A stretch of 64,000 bases of DNA from Candidatus Obscuribacterales bacterium (GTDB lineage Bacteria > Cyanobacteriota > Vampirovibrionia > Obscuribacterales > Obscuribacteraceae). This document shows, piece by piece, positions 19,658 to 27,473 of this stretch (positions are counted from its first letter, which is position 1; each line of letters starts with the position of its first letter). Location of the stretch: assembly GCA_021732085.1 (NCBI GenBank), contig JAKFVQ010000007.1:186001-250000 (forward strand). The letters are read 5' to 3'. Position numbers and translations under genes: made by a program. The notes beneath the pieces are model-generated. The model was not told the DNA's origin and did not search any database. It worked only from the letters and a program-made list of their open reading frames with translations.

Positions 19658-19880
19658 AAAAGCGGACCCGGGCAGAGGTCCGCTTTTCAATTTAATATCG
19701 ACATCCCAGAACCGGGGTTGGGTTTGCTGAGGGTTGGGTTGTGAGCTGAGAGCTCTGAGACATCGATCAAGAAACGAGAAAGAGAAGATGGGGTGGGAGG
19801 GTAGTTTCTCGTTCCTTGCGGTTCGTTGTGAACCATGAATACATTCTCTTTAGAGACAGTGACATCGCTGTGACTGAGAA
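19658..19880 (-). ncRNA. Putative small RNA, unit 2
   Basis: The minus-strand transcript would contain a GGTTC/GAACC hairpin and a 14-bp hairpin with arms at 19768-19781 and 19805-19818. The loop of that hairpin is C-rich (CTACCCTCCCACCCC). A GAGCT/AGCTC hairpin comes next, and the unit ends in a terminator with an 11-bp stem at 19658-19687 followed by TTTTTAGTTTC. The stem of the large hairpin has one G.U on the minus strand (A.C on plus). No convincing promoter was found; the conserved GTCAC elements near the right end may belong to one. Confidence 0.55.
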
Positions 19881-19914
19881 TTTATGTTGGCAAATTCGAG
19901 CAGAAAAAAAACGA

Positions 19915-20130
19915 AAAGCGGACCCGGGCAGAGGTCCGCTTTCAATTTGATATATCGACATCCCAGAACCTGGTTGGGTTTGCTGAGGGTTGGGTTGTGA
20001 GCTGAGAGCTCCAGGACATCGATCAAGAAACGAGAAAGAGCAGATGGGGTGGGAGGGTAATTTCTCGTTCCTTGCGGCTCGTTGTGAACCATGAATACAT
20101 TCTCTTCAGGGGCAGTGACTTGACTGTGAC
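19915..20130 (-). ncRNA. Putative small RNA, unit 3 (proximal to the J-domain gene)
   Basis: It has the same layout as unit 2, with large hairpin arms at 20024-20037 and 20061-20074. In the short hairpin, GAGCC replaces GAACC on the minus strand, and pairing is kept as G.U. Its terminator (10-bp stem at 19915-19942) is followed on the minus strand by CTTTTCG and a run of eight T, the best T-tract of the three. It begins about 20 bases past the stop of the J-domain gene, so it could be made by processing of that mRNA or from its own promoter. Confidence 0.55.
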
Positions 20131-20153
20131 ATGCAAAAAAAGATCGAACTTTT

Positions 20154-20828
20154 CTAGCGACCCTTAGTCAAGGCGTATGCCTGGCGCAAAAGATCGTGAG
20201 CTATGCGCAAAAGACTCTCAGCGGTTGCCAGATGATCGTAATCATAATTCTGCGTAAATCTGCGCATCTCTTCCAAACCATCTGCAGCTTGTGCTATTGC
20301 ATGACGCATCATAAGCACGGCTGCCTTCAGAGTTGAAGGAACCTCGCGCGAAGACAAATTCGTCGATCCTTTTTTGAGTGCCGTTTCAAAATCATTCAAG
20401 TAGTCAGAGAACAGCTCGATTAGTTCATCATCAAATGGATCTTGAGATAGCTGTTTGATCTGCTTATCATATGCTTTGATCACTCGATCAATAGATTGTC
20501 TTGCAGGATAAAAAATCCTGCCAAGGAAAAATTCGCGCGCCTCATCTTCATTCGATGGTTTGAACTTGTATTGCTTGATGGTAATCGTAACGCCGATTAG
20601 CACATCATAATTCGCGCGCTTGGTGGCATCCATCAAAGTCTCATAAGCGAGATTTATAAGAAGCATATCTTCTGTAGCATCAAGACGCTCACGCTCTGTT
20701 TTGTTGAGGTGATCCAAGTCAGGATGCTGAGTTTTTACCAGCGATCTATAAGATTTTTTGATCTCAGTAGATGTCGCATCGGGAGTTAGCCCGAGAATCT
20801 GGTAATAAGTCTTATCCTTTTTGCTCAA
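20154..20828 (-). CDS. J-domain protein (DnaJ-like co-chaperone)
   Basis: The 224-residue protein has an N-terminal J-domain (residues 6-75) with YYQILGL, the HPD motif (QHPDLDH) that stimulates DnaK ATPase activity, and a YDVL ending. No G/F linker, zinc fingers or DnaJ C-terminal domain is present; the rest is a helical domain of unknown role. It is therefore a class C J-protein, not DnaJ itself. The tandem non-coding units follow directly downstream on the same strand. Confidence 0.88.
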   Translation of the reverse strand: MSKKDKTYYQILGLTPDATSTEIKKSYRSLVKTQHPDLDHLNKTERERLDATEDMLLINLAYETLMDATKRANYDVLIGVTITIKQYKFKPSNEDEAREFFLGRIFYPARQSIDRVIKAYDKQIKQLSQDPFDDELIELFSDYLNDFETALKKGSTNLSSREVPSTLKAAVLMMRHAIAQAADGLEEMRRFTQNYDYDHLATAESLLRIAHDLLRQAYALTKGR

Positions 20829-20923
20829 AACGCGTCTTTGCCTGAAGTCATATTGCTAGTAATATTGTAGAGCCTGAAATGCCCGCTCAATGCTAGCAGC
20901 GTCAAGTGATGGAGATAAGTTAA

Positions 20924-21424
20924 GTGTACTGCCCTTTTTGCAACCAAAAAGACAGCCGCGTACTTGAATCAAGAATTGCTGATGAAAACAGTTCCATCCG
21001 CAGACGCAGAGAGTGTGAATCTTGCAGAAAAAGATTCACGACCTACGAACGAATAGAATCTTTCCAGCTATTAGTCGTCAAAAGCTCAGGTGCAAGGGAA
21101 CCTTACACTAGAGAAAAACTTAGAGCGGGGATTTCAACTGCGTGTCGAAAAACCACTGTAACTGCACAACAAATTGATGAATTGATCGAATCGGTTGAAC
21201 TGGAACTACAAGTTCTTGGTAAACGGGAAATTGCAAGTAGCCAACTTGGAAAGCTGGTGTTGGGCCGCTTATCCGCCTTACACGATGTTGCATACGTTCG
21301 ATTCGCTTCCGTCTATAGACAATTTCAATCCATCGATGATTTCGTTCAAGAGCTGCAGCGCTTGGCGGGCGAAGATGCTAACGAAGAATCGAGCGCACTT
21401 TCTGACAAGCTTCGCATAATCTAA
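20924..21424 (+). CDS. nrdR: Transcriptional repressor NrdR
   Basis: The 166-residue protein starts at GTG 20924, with GGAG nine bases before it. The N-terminal zinc ribbon has Cys3, Cys6, Cys31 and Cys34 (MYCPFC, CESCRKRFTT). The ATP-cone domain follows (VVKSSGAREPYTREKL). NrdR senses ATP/dATP and represses ribonucleotide reductase genes. No RNR gene lies in this window and no clear NrdR box was recognised. The length is slightly above the usual 150-160 residues because of an acidic C-terminal tail. Confidence 0.97.
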   Translation: MYCPFCNQKDSRVLESRIADENSSIRRRRECESCRKRFTTYERIESFQLLVVKSSGAREPYTREKLRAGISTACRKTTVTAQQIDELIESVELELQVLGKREIASSQLGKLVLGRLSALHDVAYVRFASVYRQFQSIDDFVQELQRLAGEDANEESSALSDKLRII

Positions 21425-21529
21425 CTTGATTTTAGAATAGACTAAATAGCTCCCGCATAGTACGGAAGACTGCACTGCTCCTCCGGTGCTGTTGTTTGGC
21501 ATTCCTACTGAAGAGTTCAGCTGCAACTT

Positions 21530-21847
21530 ATGCCTCTGAAACGCCACCGGAATGCGAAGGGCTCACAATTATCGTTACAAAAAAAATCCGAGGAAGAAAA
21601 GCACAGCCCAGCTGAGCGTTGGGCGCTAGCATGCCCAGCGATTCTTGCCGTTGCTAATAAGGGTCGGCACAACACACTGGCTGAGAATCCGCACACAGCT
21701 AAAAACGAAGCACGGTGCAAAGCAGGATTGCAGCGATGGTGGAGAGTAGCCTAGAGATGATTTGCTCAAGCAGCTTGAATGGCTGCGCAACGAGGGACAC
21801 AGAACAAGATTCGAACAGCTATCGGAAATGGTAAACGATCAAGCGTA
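21530..21847 (+). pseudogene. DUF1266-like N-terminal remnant, frameshifted
   Basis: The frame from 21530 encodes AERWALACPAILAVANKGRH and then LQRWWRVA before a TAG. The next frame, from about 21755, continues with RDDLLKQLEWLRNEGHR to a stop at 21847. Together these match the order of motifs I know from DUF1266 proteins, so one or two bases were lost or gained near 21750. The C-terminal half is missing on this strand. Confidence 0.6.
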
Positions 21848-22090
21848 GATTATTTGATGAGCACGCCCCACGGCGGAAAGGCAGAGTTGGCAGAACAACC
21901 GAAAGCAGAGCGAAGAGGCTCGCATTAATCAAGCCGCGTATTATGTCGAAGGAGCTCTCGTTTAAGCAAAGATGCAACCGCGCGTCATATCGCCGGCGGC
22001 GGACATGTTCCTCTTATAGAAGAAGAGAAGGGCTTCCCGTTGTATCAAGCAGTGCAATGGCATTGAAAAATCAAGAAGTCCGAACGTAGC

Positions 22091-22288
22091 TTAGCTCTGC
22101 AGCTTCGTCTTCCAACGTATGCTCTTCCATGGGCTTTTGGGATCGCGCACTAGTAGCTTAAGCGCAGCCTCGTCAAATGCTGCTTGATTTTTAGGATCCA
22201 CCATCCAAAATCTTCTGCCGAGCAAATAGTTATATCCGAGATCTTCCCAAGAGGAAAATTTCTTTTGAAGCAGCTTGGCGGCAGGCAT
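22091..22288 (-). pseudogene. DUF1266-like C-terminal remnant on the opposite strand
   Basis: The minus-strand frame contains KLLQKKFSSWEDLGYNYLLG followed by RRFW, the C-terminal signature of DUF1266 proteins, and then about 30 further residues. No matching N-terminal part is upstream of it. Either an inversion split one gene with the remnant at 21530-21847, or two copies decayed separately. Confidence 0.6.
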
Positions 22289-22766
22289 TATTAAAGACCT
22301 TGCTTCTTCCTTCCTGATAAATCCTGCTTCGTATCCGAAGGGTCAGCATGGCCAGCATAGAAAGAAGGGTCTTTTTCAGAGAAGGAAGAATCGCATAACC
22401 TTTGAGCAGCCCCTTCGTCGGCCTTAGGTGGTGGCCCGGAATTCCGATCATTGACATCCATCCAGATTGCCTCCGAGAGAAACCGTCAAACGACAACATC
22501 CATAAGCTTAGAAGCCGATTTAAGGCTCAGACAAAGAAGCGGTAGCCTACCCCACAATTGTCCGACTATCCGGGCCACCACCTAAGCACGTCCGCCCTGG
22601 CACCATGAAACGGAAGCGTTCCACCCAAACACAGCGGCCAACCTTAAAAATATATAGGGGCGTTTTCTTTAACATGTCTCTTAACGCTAGTCCCCACAAC
22701 GGAAATTCGCTACTTCCTACATGCTAAGATCGGCTATCCAGTTTTCCATAAATAGATATACGAGCC

Positions 22767-23207
22767 ATGAATCAGATTCTTAAAGAAGTCGAAGCCCCTC
22801 ACATGAAGAAGAACCTCCCACAAATGGATGTGGGCGACACAGTCAAGGTCTTCTTCAAAATCAAAGAGGGCAACAAAGAGAGAGTACAGGGCTACGAAGG
22901 CGTCATCATCAAGAAGGCGAATAGTGGCATCAACCACACCATTACGGTTCGCCGTGTATTCCAAGGTGTCGGTATCGAGAGAGTCTTCCTTGTCCACTCA
23001 CCACGCGTTGAGAAAATCACCGTTCAGCGTAAGGGACATGTCCGCCGCTCCAAGCTCTACTATCTGCGCGCTCGCGCCGGTAAAGCTACCCGTATCAAAG
23101 AAAAGATCGGTTCCCATGTGAGCAAGGCAGAAGCAGCAGCCAAACAGGCAGCAGCAAATGAAGCTGCAGCAAAAGAAGCAGCAGCCAAGGAAGCTCCCAA
23201 AGAATAA
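22767..23207 (+). CDS. rplS: 50S ribosomal protein L19
   Basis: The 146-residue protein carries the L19 core with the KVFFKIKEGNKERVQGYEG and VERI/RSKLYYLR-type elements (GIERVFLVHSP, RRSKLYYLR). L19 sits at the 30S-50S interface. The C-terminus has an extra Lys/Ala/Glu-rich tail of about 30 residues beyond the usual end near 115. It is the first gene of an rplS-rbgA-rnhB trio, the same order as in Bacillus. Confidence 0.97.
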   Translation: MNQILKEVEAPHMKKNLPQMDVGDTVKVFFKIKEGNKERVQGYEGVIIKKANSGINHTITVRRVFQGVGIERVFLVHSPRVEKITVQRKGHVRRSKLYYLRARAGKATRIKEKIGSHVSKAEAAAKQAAANEAAAKEAAAKEAPKE

Positions 23208-23222
23208 GGATCGGGCTCCCAT

Positions 23223-24152
23223 TTGAGCAAGCGAGCCACAACACCGCTTCAAAAGCTCAAAGAGCAACTCCAAGCAGTCGACGTGCTATTTGAAGTACGT
23301 GATGCTCGGCTGCCTTTTTCCAGCGCTCACCCGAGAATTAAAGAGCTATTCGGCACAAAGCCGAGGATTATCGTCCTCTGCAAAGAGGATCTTGCAGACA
23401 AGAAACGCCTGCCACCAAGTTTGAAAGAGCTTGCTGAGCACGACGGAAATGCAAGCCTGTCATTATCTTTGAAACTAGCAAAGGGAAAAGACAGGTTAGT
23501 CCAGCTCGCCGTCAATCTCTGCAAAGAAAAAATCGCGGCTCGCCGTAAGAAGGGATTGCTCGATCGACCGCTGCGCGCGGCTGTGGTGGGGCTGCCGAAC
23601 GTAGGCAAATCGAGTTTGATCAATTGGATTGCCGGCAAGAAAAAAGCGCAAGTCGCCAATACGCCAGGAGTTACCAGAGGTAATTCCTGGATTCGCATTC
23701 ATCCGCAAATAGACTTATTGGATACACCGGGCATTTTGCCAATCGCATCCTTCAAGGGCGATCAAGTAACTAAGTTGGCGCTATGCAATATCCTTCCTTC
23801 AGACCAGTATAGTAATGATGACATCGCGCTGTGGGCGATAGCGCTGCTTGAGGAAGAATACGACTCATATCTCGACACATATAGAAGTGCAGAGGACCGC
23901 AAAGTCGACTTGGAACGCATTGCAATTGCACGGCGGCTCGTAAAAGCCGGTGGCATTCCTGACTTGCAACGAGCTTCCGCGCTGTTCTTGAGTGAATTGC
24001 GTGCAGGCAAATTGGGTCCAGTAATTTTCGAACGCGCATCCAGCCGTGAAGCAGAGATGGCTGAGCAGGAGAGCGAATTTGAGGAGAAACACTTCGATCC
24101 ATATCCTGAAGAAGAATGGAAACCGGGCGATAGCGAATCAGAAGACGAATAG
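23223..24152 (+). CDS. rbgA: Ribosome biogenesis GTPase RbgA/YlqF (circularly permuted)
   Basis: The 309-residue protein starts at TTG 23223, 15 bases after rplS. The GTPase motifs are in permuted order: G4 (CKED, 53-56), G1 (GLPNVGKSS, 122-130), G2 region (NTPGVTRG) and G3 (DTPG, 166-169). The family acts late in 50S subunit assembly. The G4 motif has Cys where NKxD is expected, an unusual change at the guanine-specifying Asn. The C-terminus is acidic. The synteny with rplS and rnhB supports the assignment. Confidence 0.93.
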   Translation: MSKRATTPLQKLKEQLQAVDVLFEVRDARLPFSSAHPRIKELFGTKPRIIVLCKEDLADKKRLPPSLKELAEHDGNASLSLSLKLAKGKDRLVQLAVNLCKEKIAARRKKGLLDRPLRAAVVGLPNVGKSSLINWIAGKKKAQVANTPGVTRGNSWIRIHPQIDLLDTPGILPIASFKGDQVTKLALCNILPSDQYSNDDIALWAIALLEEEYDSYLDTYRSAEDRKVDLERIAIARRLVKAGGIPDLQRASALFLSELRAGKLGPVIFERASSREAEMAEQESEFEEKHFDPYPEEEWKPGDSESEDE

Positions 24153-24282
24153 CGCCTCAGAACGCCGAGACGGAAAATGCAGAGACAGCATTCAGAGGGT
24201 TTTATTTGTAGTCACACGCTACGACCCTTTAGAATAGACACGCTCGGCCGGAGAACGGTATATTCAAAGGATATGTGCAAAT

Positions 24283-25140
24283 ATGGCTGCAACCACGGAT
24301 GATGCCTCGGTTGTCTTAGCGGAACACGATAGTTCCGAGTCCGGAAAAGAAGAAACAAAGAAGGCTCGCGCAAAGTCCCGCAGTAAAAGCGGCGAAGCAC
24401 CAGGTGTTGAATCAAAATCGACATCCAAGACTGGTTCCCGAACTTCCTCCAAAACTGATCTCGAAGCGGATAAAGCGCGTTTGAAAAAGTTGCTTTCATT
24501 CGATCGCGAAATGACAGGCAAATGGGTGAAAAAAGAGGGCGCCATATTGTTAGGCACCGATGAGGTGGGGCGTGGCTGCTTAGCTGGACCAGTTGTCGCC
24601 GCAGCGGTTCACTTGTCTGATATTGAAGCCGATTCAGATCTGGCTGCGCTGCTCACTTCGCTTGATGATTCAAAAAAAATGACTGCGCCAAAACGCGAGG
24701 ATCTTTCCGAAGTGCTGAAATCGAGATGCCGATTTGCTATCGCTGAATCATCAGTTGAAGAGATCGATCAGATGAACATCCTTCAAGCCAGTCTTCTTGC
24801 AATGAAGCGAGCCTTGGCCGAATTGGGACCTCCACCCGGAACAGTGATTTTGATTGATGGCAACAAGACTATTAATGAAGTGCGCTTCCGTCAGATTGCG
24901 GTAATCGGAGGCGACGCAATTTCCGCATCGATTGCAGCGGCATCTGTCCTAGCAAAGGTATATAGAGATCGCTTGATGAAGGACTTGCATGAGCAATTCC
25001 CTGCCTATCGATGGGATTCGAACAAGGGCTACGGCTCGAAAGATCATCGCGATGCGATTCAAGAGCATGGACTGACGTCATGGCACCGGAAATCATTCTG
25101 TGCAAAACTGCAAGTCGAACAACTGAGTTTATTGAGCTGA
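24283..25140 (+). CDS. rnhB: Ribonuclease HII
   Basis: The 285-residue protein has a low-complexity Ser/Lys/Glu-rich N-terminal extension of about 80 residues, followed by a complete RNase HII domain. Catalytic residues are Asp93 and Glu94 (GTDEVGRG), Asp192 (LIDGNK) and probably Asp229 (VYRDRLM). The substrate-binding region KGYGSKDHRDAI is present. The enzyme cuts RNA in RNA-DNA hybrids and single ribonucleotides in DNA. A Met at 77 would give a protein of more usual length. It is the last gene of the rplS-rbgA-rnhB cluster, 130 bases after rbgA. Confidence 0.95.
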   Translation: MAATTDDASVVLAEHDSSESGKEETKKARAKSRSKSGEAPGVESKSTSKTGSRTSSKTDLEADKARLKKLLSFDREMTGKWVKKEGAILLGTDEVGRGCLAGPVVAAAVHLSDIEADSDLAALLTSLDDSKKMTAPKREDLSEVLKSRCRFAIAESSVEEIDQMNILQASLLAMKRALAELGPPPGTVILIDGNKTINEVRFRQIAVIGGDAISASIAAASVLAKVYRDRLMKDLHEQFPAYRWDSNKGYGSKDHRDAIQEHGLTSWHRKSFCAKLQVEQLSLLS

Positions 25141-25288
25141 AATCGCGTCCCGCGCATCTACTTATGCAAACATGGGAGCGCCGCTTCTAATGCATCAGAA
25201 CGGGGACAGTCGGCACCTTTTTTCACACGCACACGAGATTCGAATTAGAATCGAACACGTAAGCCGTTTGAATTGATACTAGTTGAAT

Positions 25289-26050
25289 CTAGTACTGGAT
25301 GCGAGCAGGTACGTTCGCACCACCGGGACCTGACGGAATATCGGGCGCGCGCTTGGGACCTTCGTCGATGATCTGAGCCTTGCTGAGCTGATCGACCAAG
25401 TAATCCACGCCATGCACAGTGATCATAAACGCGGCTTCGGAACGTTCGATGTAACCGCGTTCGCGCAAATACCAGAGTGCAAATTCAGTTTCAGCCATTT
25501 CCGTGCCTAGCACGTCCATGATCGTTTTAGCTGAACATCCCCCAGTCTGCACCCGCTTCTTACGGGCTTGCAAGAGCATTTGCAAAATTGCCAAACGAAA
25601 TTCGATTTCGTTCGATGAGAGATTGTTCTTCTCAAAGTGCGGCATCTTTGGAATATTCGAACCACCGCCAGCGGCGGCGTGGGCAGCTGATGGTCCGCCA
25701 TCGGGTCCCTGAGCTTTCGCCAGCAGCGGACCCAAATGAGCATCATATGCCATTCGCTTTCCGCTATCCGACAAGGTCTTGAACGCTTCGCTGATCAATC
25801 TGAAAGTTTCAGAGTTACCAGTTTCGGAGTTATCGGGATGGTAGATACCAGCTAGAAAGCGGTATGCATAACGGATGATCGTCGGGTGAGCTTGCGGATC
25901 AACTTGCAGCAGCTCATAAAAGGTTTGTTTTCCACCTTGCCCTTGCGGTCTTGGCGGTTGACCTGGTCCAGGTCCGCCGGGTCCCTGCCCGCCTGGTCCC
26001 GGTCCTGGACCGCCTGGTTTCGGAGGAGGTGGTGGAGGTTGCCACGACAT
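25289..26050 (-). CDS. J-domain protein with Pro/Gly-rich N-terminus
   Basis: The 253-residue protein starts with about 40 residues of Pro/Gly/Gln repeats. A J-domain follows (FYELLQVDPQAH, then IYHPDNSE with the HPD motif, ending MAYDAHLG). After a short linker, a C-terminal helical domain (about 150-235) resembles a winged-helix fold (AKTIMDVLG, LRERGYIE). The J-domain suggests recruitment of DnaK, and the C-terminal part may bind a client or nucleic acid. The gene starts 2 bases after the stop of the acyl-CoA dehydrogenase gene, so the two are probably co-transcribed. Confidence 0.8.
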   Translation of the reverse strand: MSWQPPPPPPKPGGPGPGPGGQGPGGPGPGQPPRPQGQGGKQTFYELLQVDPQAHPTIIRYAYRFLAGIYHPDNSETGNSETFRLISEAFKTLSDSGKRMAYDAHLGPLLAKAQGPDGGPSAAHAAAGGGSNIPKMPHFEKNNLSSNEIEFRLAILQMLLQARKKRVQTGGCSAKTIMDVLGTEMAETEFALWYLRERGYIERSEAAFMITVHGVDYLVDQLSKAQIIDEGPKRAPDIPSGPGGANVPARIQY

Positions 26051-26052
26051 AG

Positions 26053-27231
26053 TTATTGCCCCTTCAGTAGATTGCTAGCTATCACGAGTCTTTGAATTTC
26101 AGACGTACCTTCGTAAATCTCAGTGATCTTGGCGTCGCGCATATAACGCTCCACCGGATAATCAGTAACATAGCCGTAACCGCCGAAAATCTGCACGCAC
26201 TTCGTCGTGCTGCGCATAGCGACTTCAGAGGCATAAAGCTTAGCCATTGCAGCTTCCTTCGTAAAGCGTCCGCCGCGATCTTGCGCAATGCAGGCGTTGT
26301 ATGTCAGTAGCCTTGCTGCATCGATCTCTGTTTGCATTTCAGCGAGCATAAACTGAATTGCTTGAAACTTATTGATGGACTTTCCGAAGGCTTCGCGCTC
26401 CTTCGAATATTTGAAGGCATGATCCCATGCACCTTGGGCGATACCAACAGCTTGAGAAGCGATTCCGATGCGACCGCCATCGAGCGTGCTCATTGCGACC
26501 TTGAATCCTTCGCCAACCTTTCCTAGCATGTTCTCGACAGGAACCGGAGTGTCTTCAAAGATAATTTGGCAGGTCGATGAACCACGTATGCCGAGTTTGT
26601 CCTCTAGTTTGCCGAAGGTGAATCCTTTGGAGCCCTTCTCGATCATAAGTGCAACCAAACCACGGTGCTTCAGATTGGGATCGGTTTGAGCCATAACCAA
26701 ATAGTAGTCAGCTTCAACGCCATTGGTGATCCAATTTTTCACACCGTTAACGATGAAGTGGTCTCCCTTCAGTTCAGCGCGGCAGTGTGCAGCAGCCGAA
26801 TCGGATCCATTGCCGGGTTCAGAAAGAGCAAATGCTCCAAGCTTCTCACCACGAGCCATCGCAGCAAGCATTCTCTTTTTCTGTTCTTCATTGCCCCACT
26901 GAAGGACCGGCGAGGCTGTCAAAGAAACGTGCGCGGAATAAATTACGGAGGTGGTGGCACATGCCTTTGCGATCTCTTCAACTGCAATTGAGTAGCTGAC
27001 GTGATCAAGTCCGACGCCGCTATACTCTTCTGGAAAAATCAACCCACAAAGATCAGACGATGCCATCAAATCGAAATTCTCACGTGGAAAGCGATGATTG
27101 CGATCGACCTCAGCGGCTTTAGGAGCGAATTCTTTCTGCGCAAGCTCACGCACCATCTCCTGGATGTCACGCTGCTCTTGAGTTAGAGCGAAGGCCATTG
27201 GAGACTCTTTAAGACTTGTACCTGTGGTCAT
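26053..27231 (-). CDS. Acyl-CoA dehydrogenase
   Basis: The 392-residue protein starts at ATG 27231 behind a GGGGGAG sequence; a second Met (MAFALTQEQ) is 11 residues in. It has the three-domain flavoenzyme layout: GAFALSEPGNGSD and WITNG around FAD, and the catalytic Glu in YEGTSEIQ near the C-terminus. This position is typical of short/medium-chain acyl-CoA dehydrogenases. The enzyme makes the first oxidation in beta-oxidation with FAD and electron-transferring flavoprotein. An acyl-CoA synthetase starts at 63441 in the same window. Confidence 0.95.
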   Translation of the reverse strand: MTTGTSLKESPMAFALTQEQRDIQEMVRELAQKEFAPKAAEVDRNHRFPRENFDLMASSDLCGLIFPEEYSGVGLDHVSYSIAVEEIAKACATTSVIYSAHVSLTASPVLQWGNEEQKKRMLAAMARGEKLGAFALSEPGNGSDSAAAHCRAELKGDHFIVNGVKNWITNGVEADYYLVMAQTDPNLKHRGLVALMIEKGSKGFTFGKLEDKLGIRGSSTCQIIFEDTPVPVENMLGKVGEGFKVAMSTLDGGRIGIASQAVGIAQGAWDHAFKYSKEREAFGKSINKFQAIQFMLAEMQTEIDAARLLTYNACIAQDRGGRFTKEAAMAKLYASEVAMRSTTKCVQIFGGYGYVTDYPVERYMRDAKITEIYEGTSEIQRLVIASNLLKGQ

Positions 27232-27276
27232 TTTTCTCCCCCAAGGAGACGTATATGGAGTCCAGCACCTGATATC

Positions 27277-27288
27277 CTGCCGCGGCAG
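27277..27288. promoter_or_regulatory. 12-bp palindrome between divergent genes
   Basis: CTGCCGCGGCAG is a perfect palindrome about 46 bases upstream of the acyl-CoA dehydrogenase start and 186 bases before the GGDEF gene. Fatty-acid oxidation genes are often controlled by palindrome-binding TetR/GntR-type repressors, so it is an operator candidate; chance is not excluded. Confidence 0.3.
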
Positions 27289-27473
27289 ATAAGCTGCCGG
27301 ACGAATAAGTCTTGGACCTGAAACCGGCCCAGCAAAATTTTATCATCTAAGCGCAGCAAAACCGCCTCTGGCCCAGCATATGTTGCTTTCGTGAAGCTCC
27401 GACGCCAATTCAGCAAATCCTTTAAGCAATAGTCTAAAATTAGCGTTCGTAGTAGGGGAGTCATCTGCCGGTA

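Larger units (their letters stand above)
19421..20130 (-). repeat. Three tandem ~240-256-bp non-coding repeat units
   Basis: Three copies share, from left to right on the plus strand, a terminator-like hairpin (cores at 19421, 19661 and 19917), a CCCAGAAC segment, a GAGCT/AGCTC hairpin, a larger hairpin with a 23-25-base loop, and a GAATACATTCTCTT block followed by GTGAC elements. Copies 2 and 3 are very similar and copy 1 is more diverged. No open frame is conserved across the copies. The array fills the gap between the J-domain gene and the response regulator, both on the minus strand. Confidence 0.9.
21425..22766. other. Gene-poor interval with decayed coding remnants
   Basis: About 1.3 kb between nrdR and rplS has only short frames broken by stops. 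It contains two DUF1266-like fragments on opposite strands (listed separately). The part 22300-22740 shows nothing recognisable except the probable 5' region of rplS. Confidence 0.7.

Noticed and set aside
19421-20130. CRISPR or insertion-sequence array
   Set aside because: Units of about 240-256 bp are conserved throughout and carry terminators; there are no spacers, transposase or terminal inverted repeats.
25195-25220. GGGGACAGTCGGCACC followed by six T, resembling a known dispersed repeat start
   Set aside because: Only one copy is visible here and no palindromic partner is next to it.
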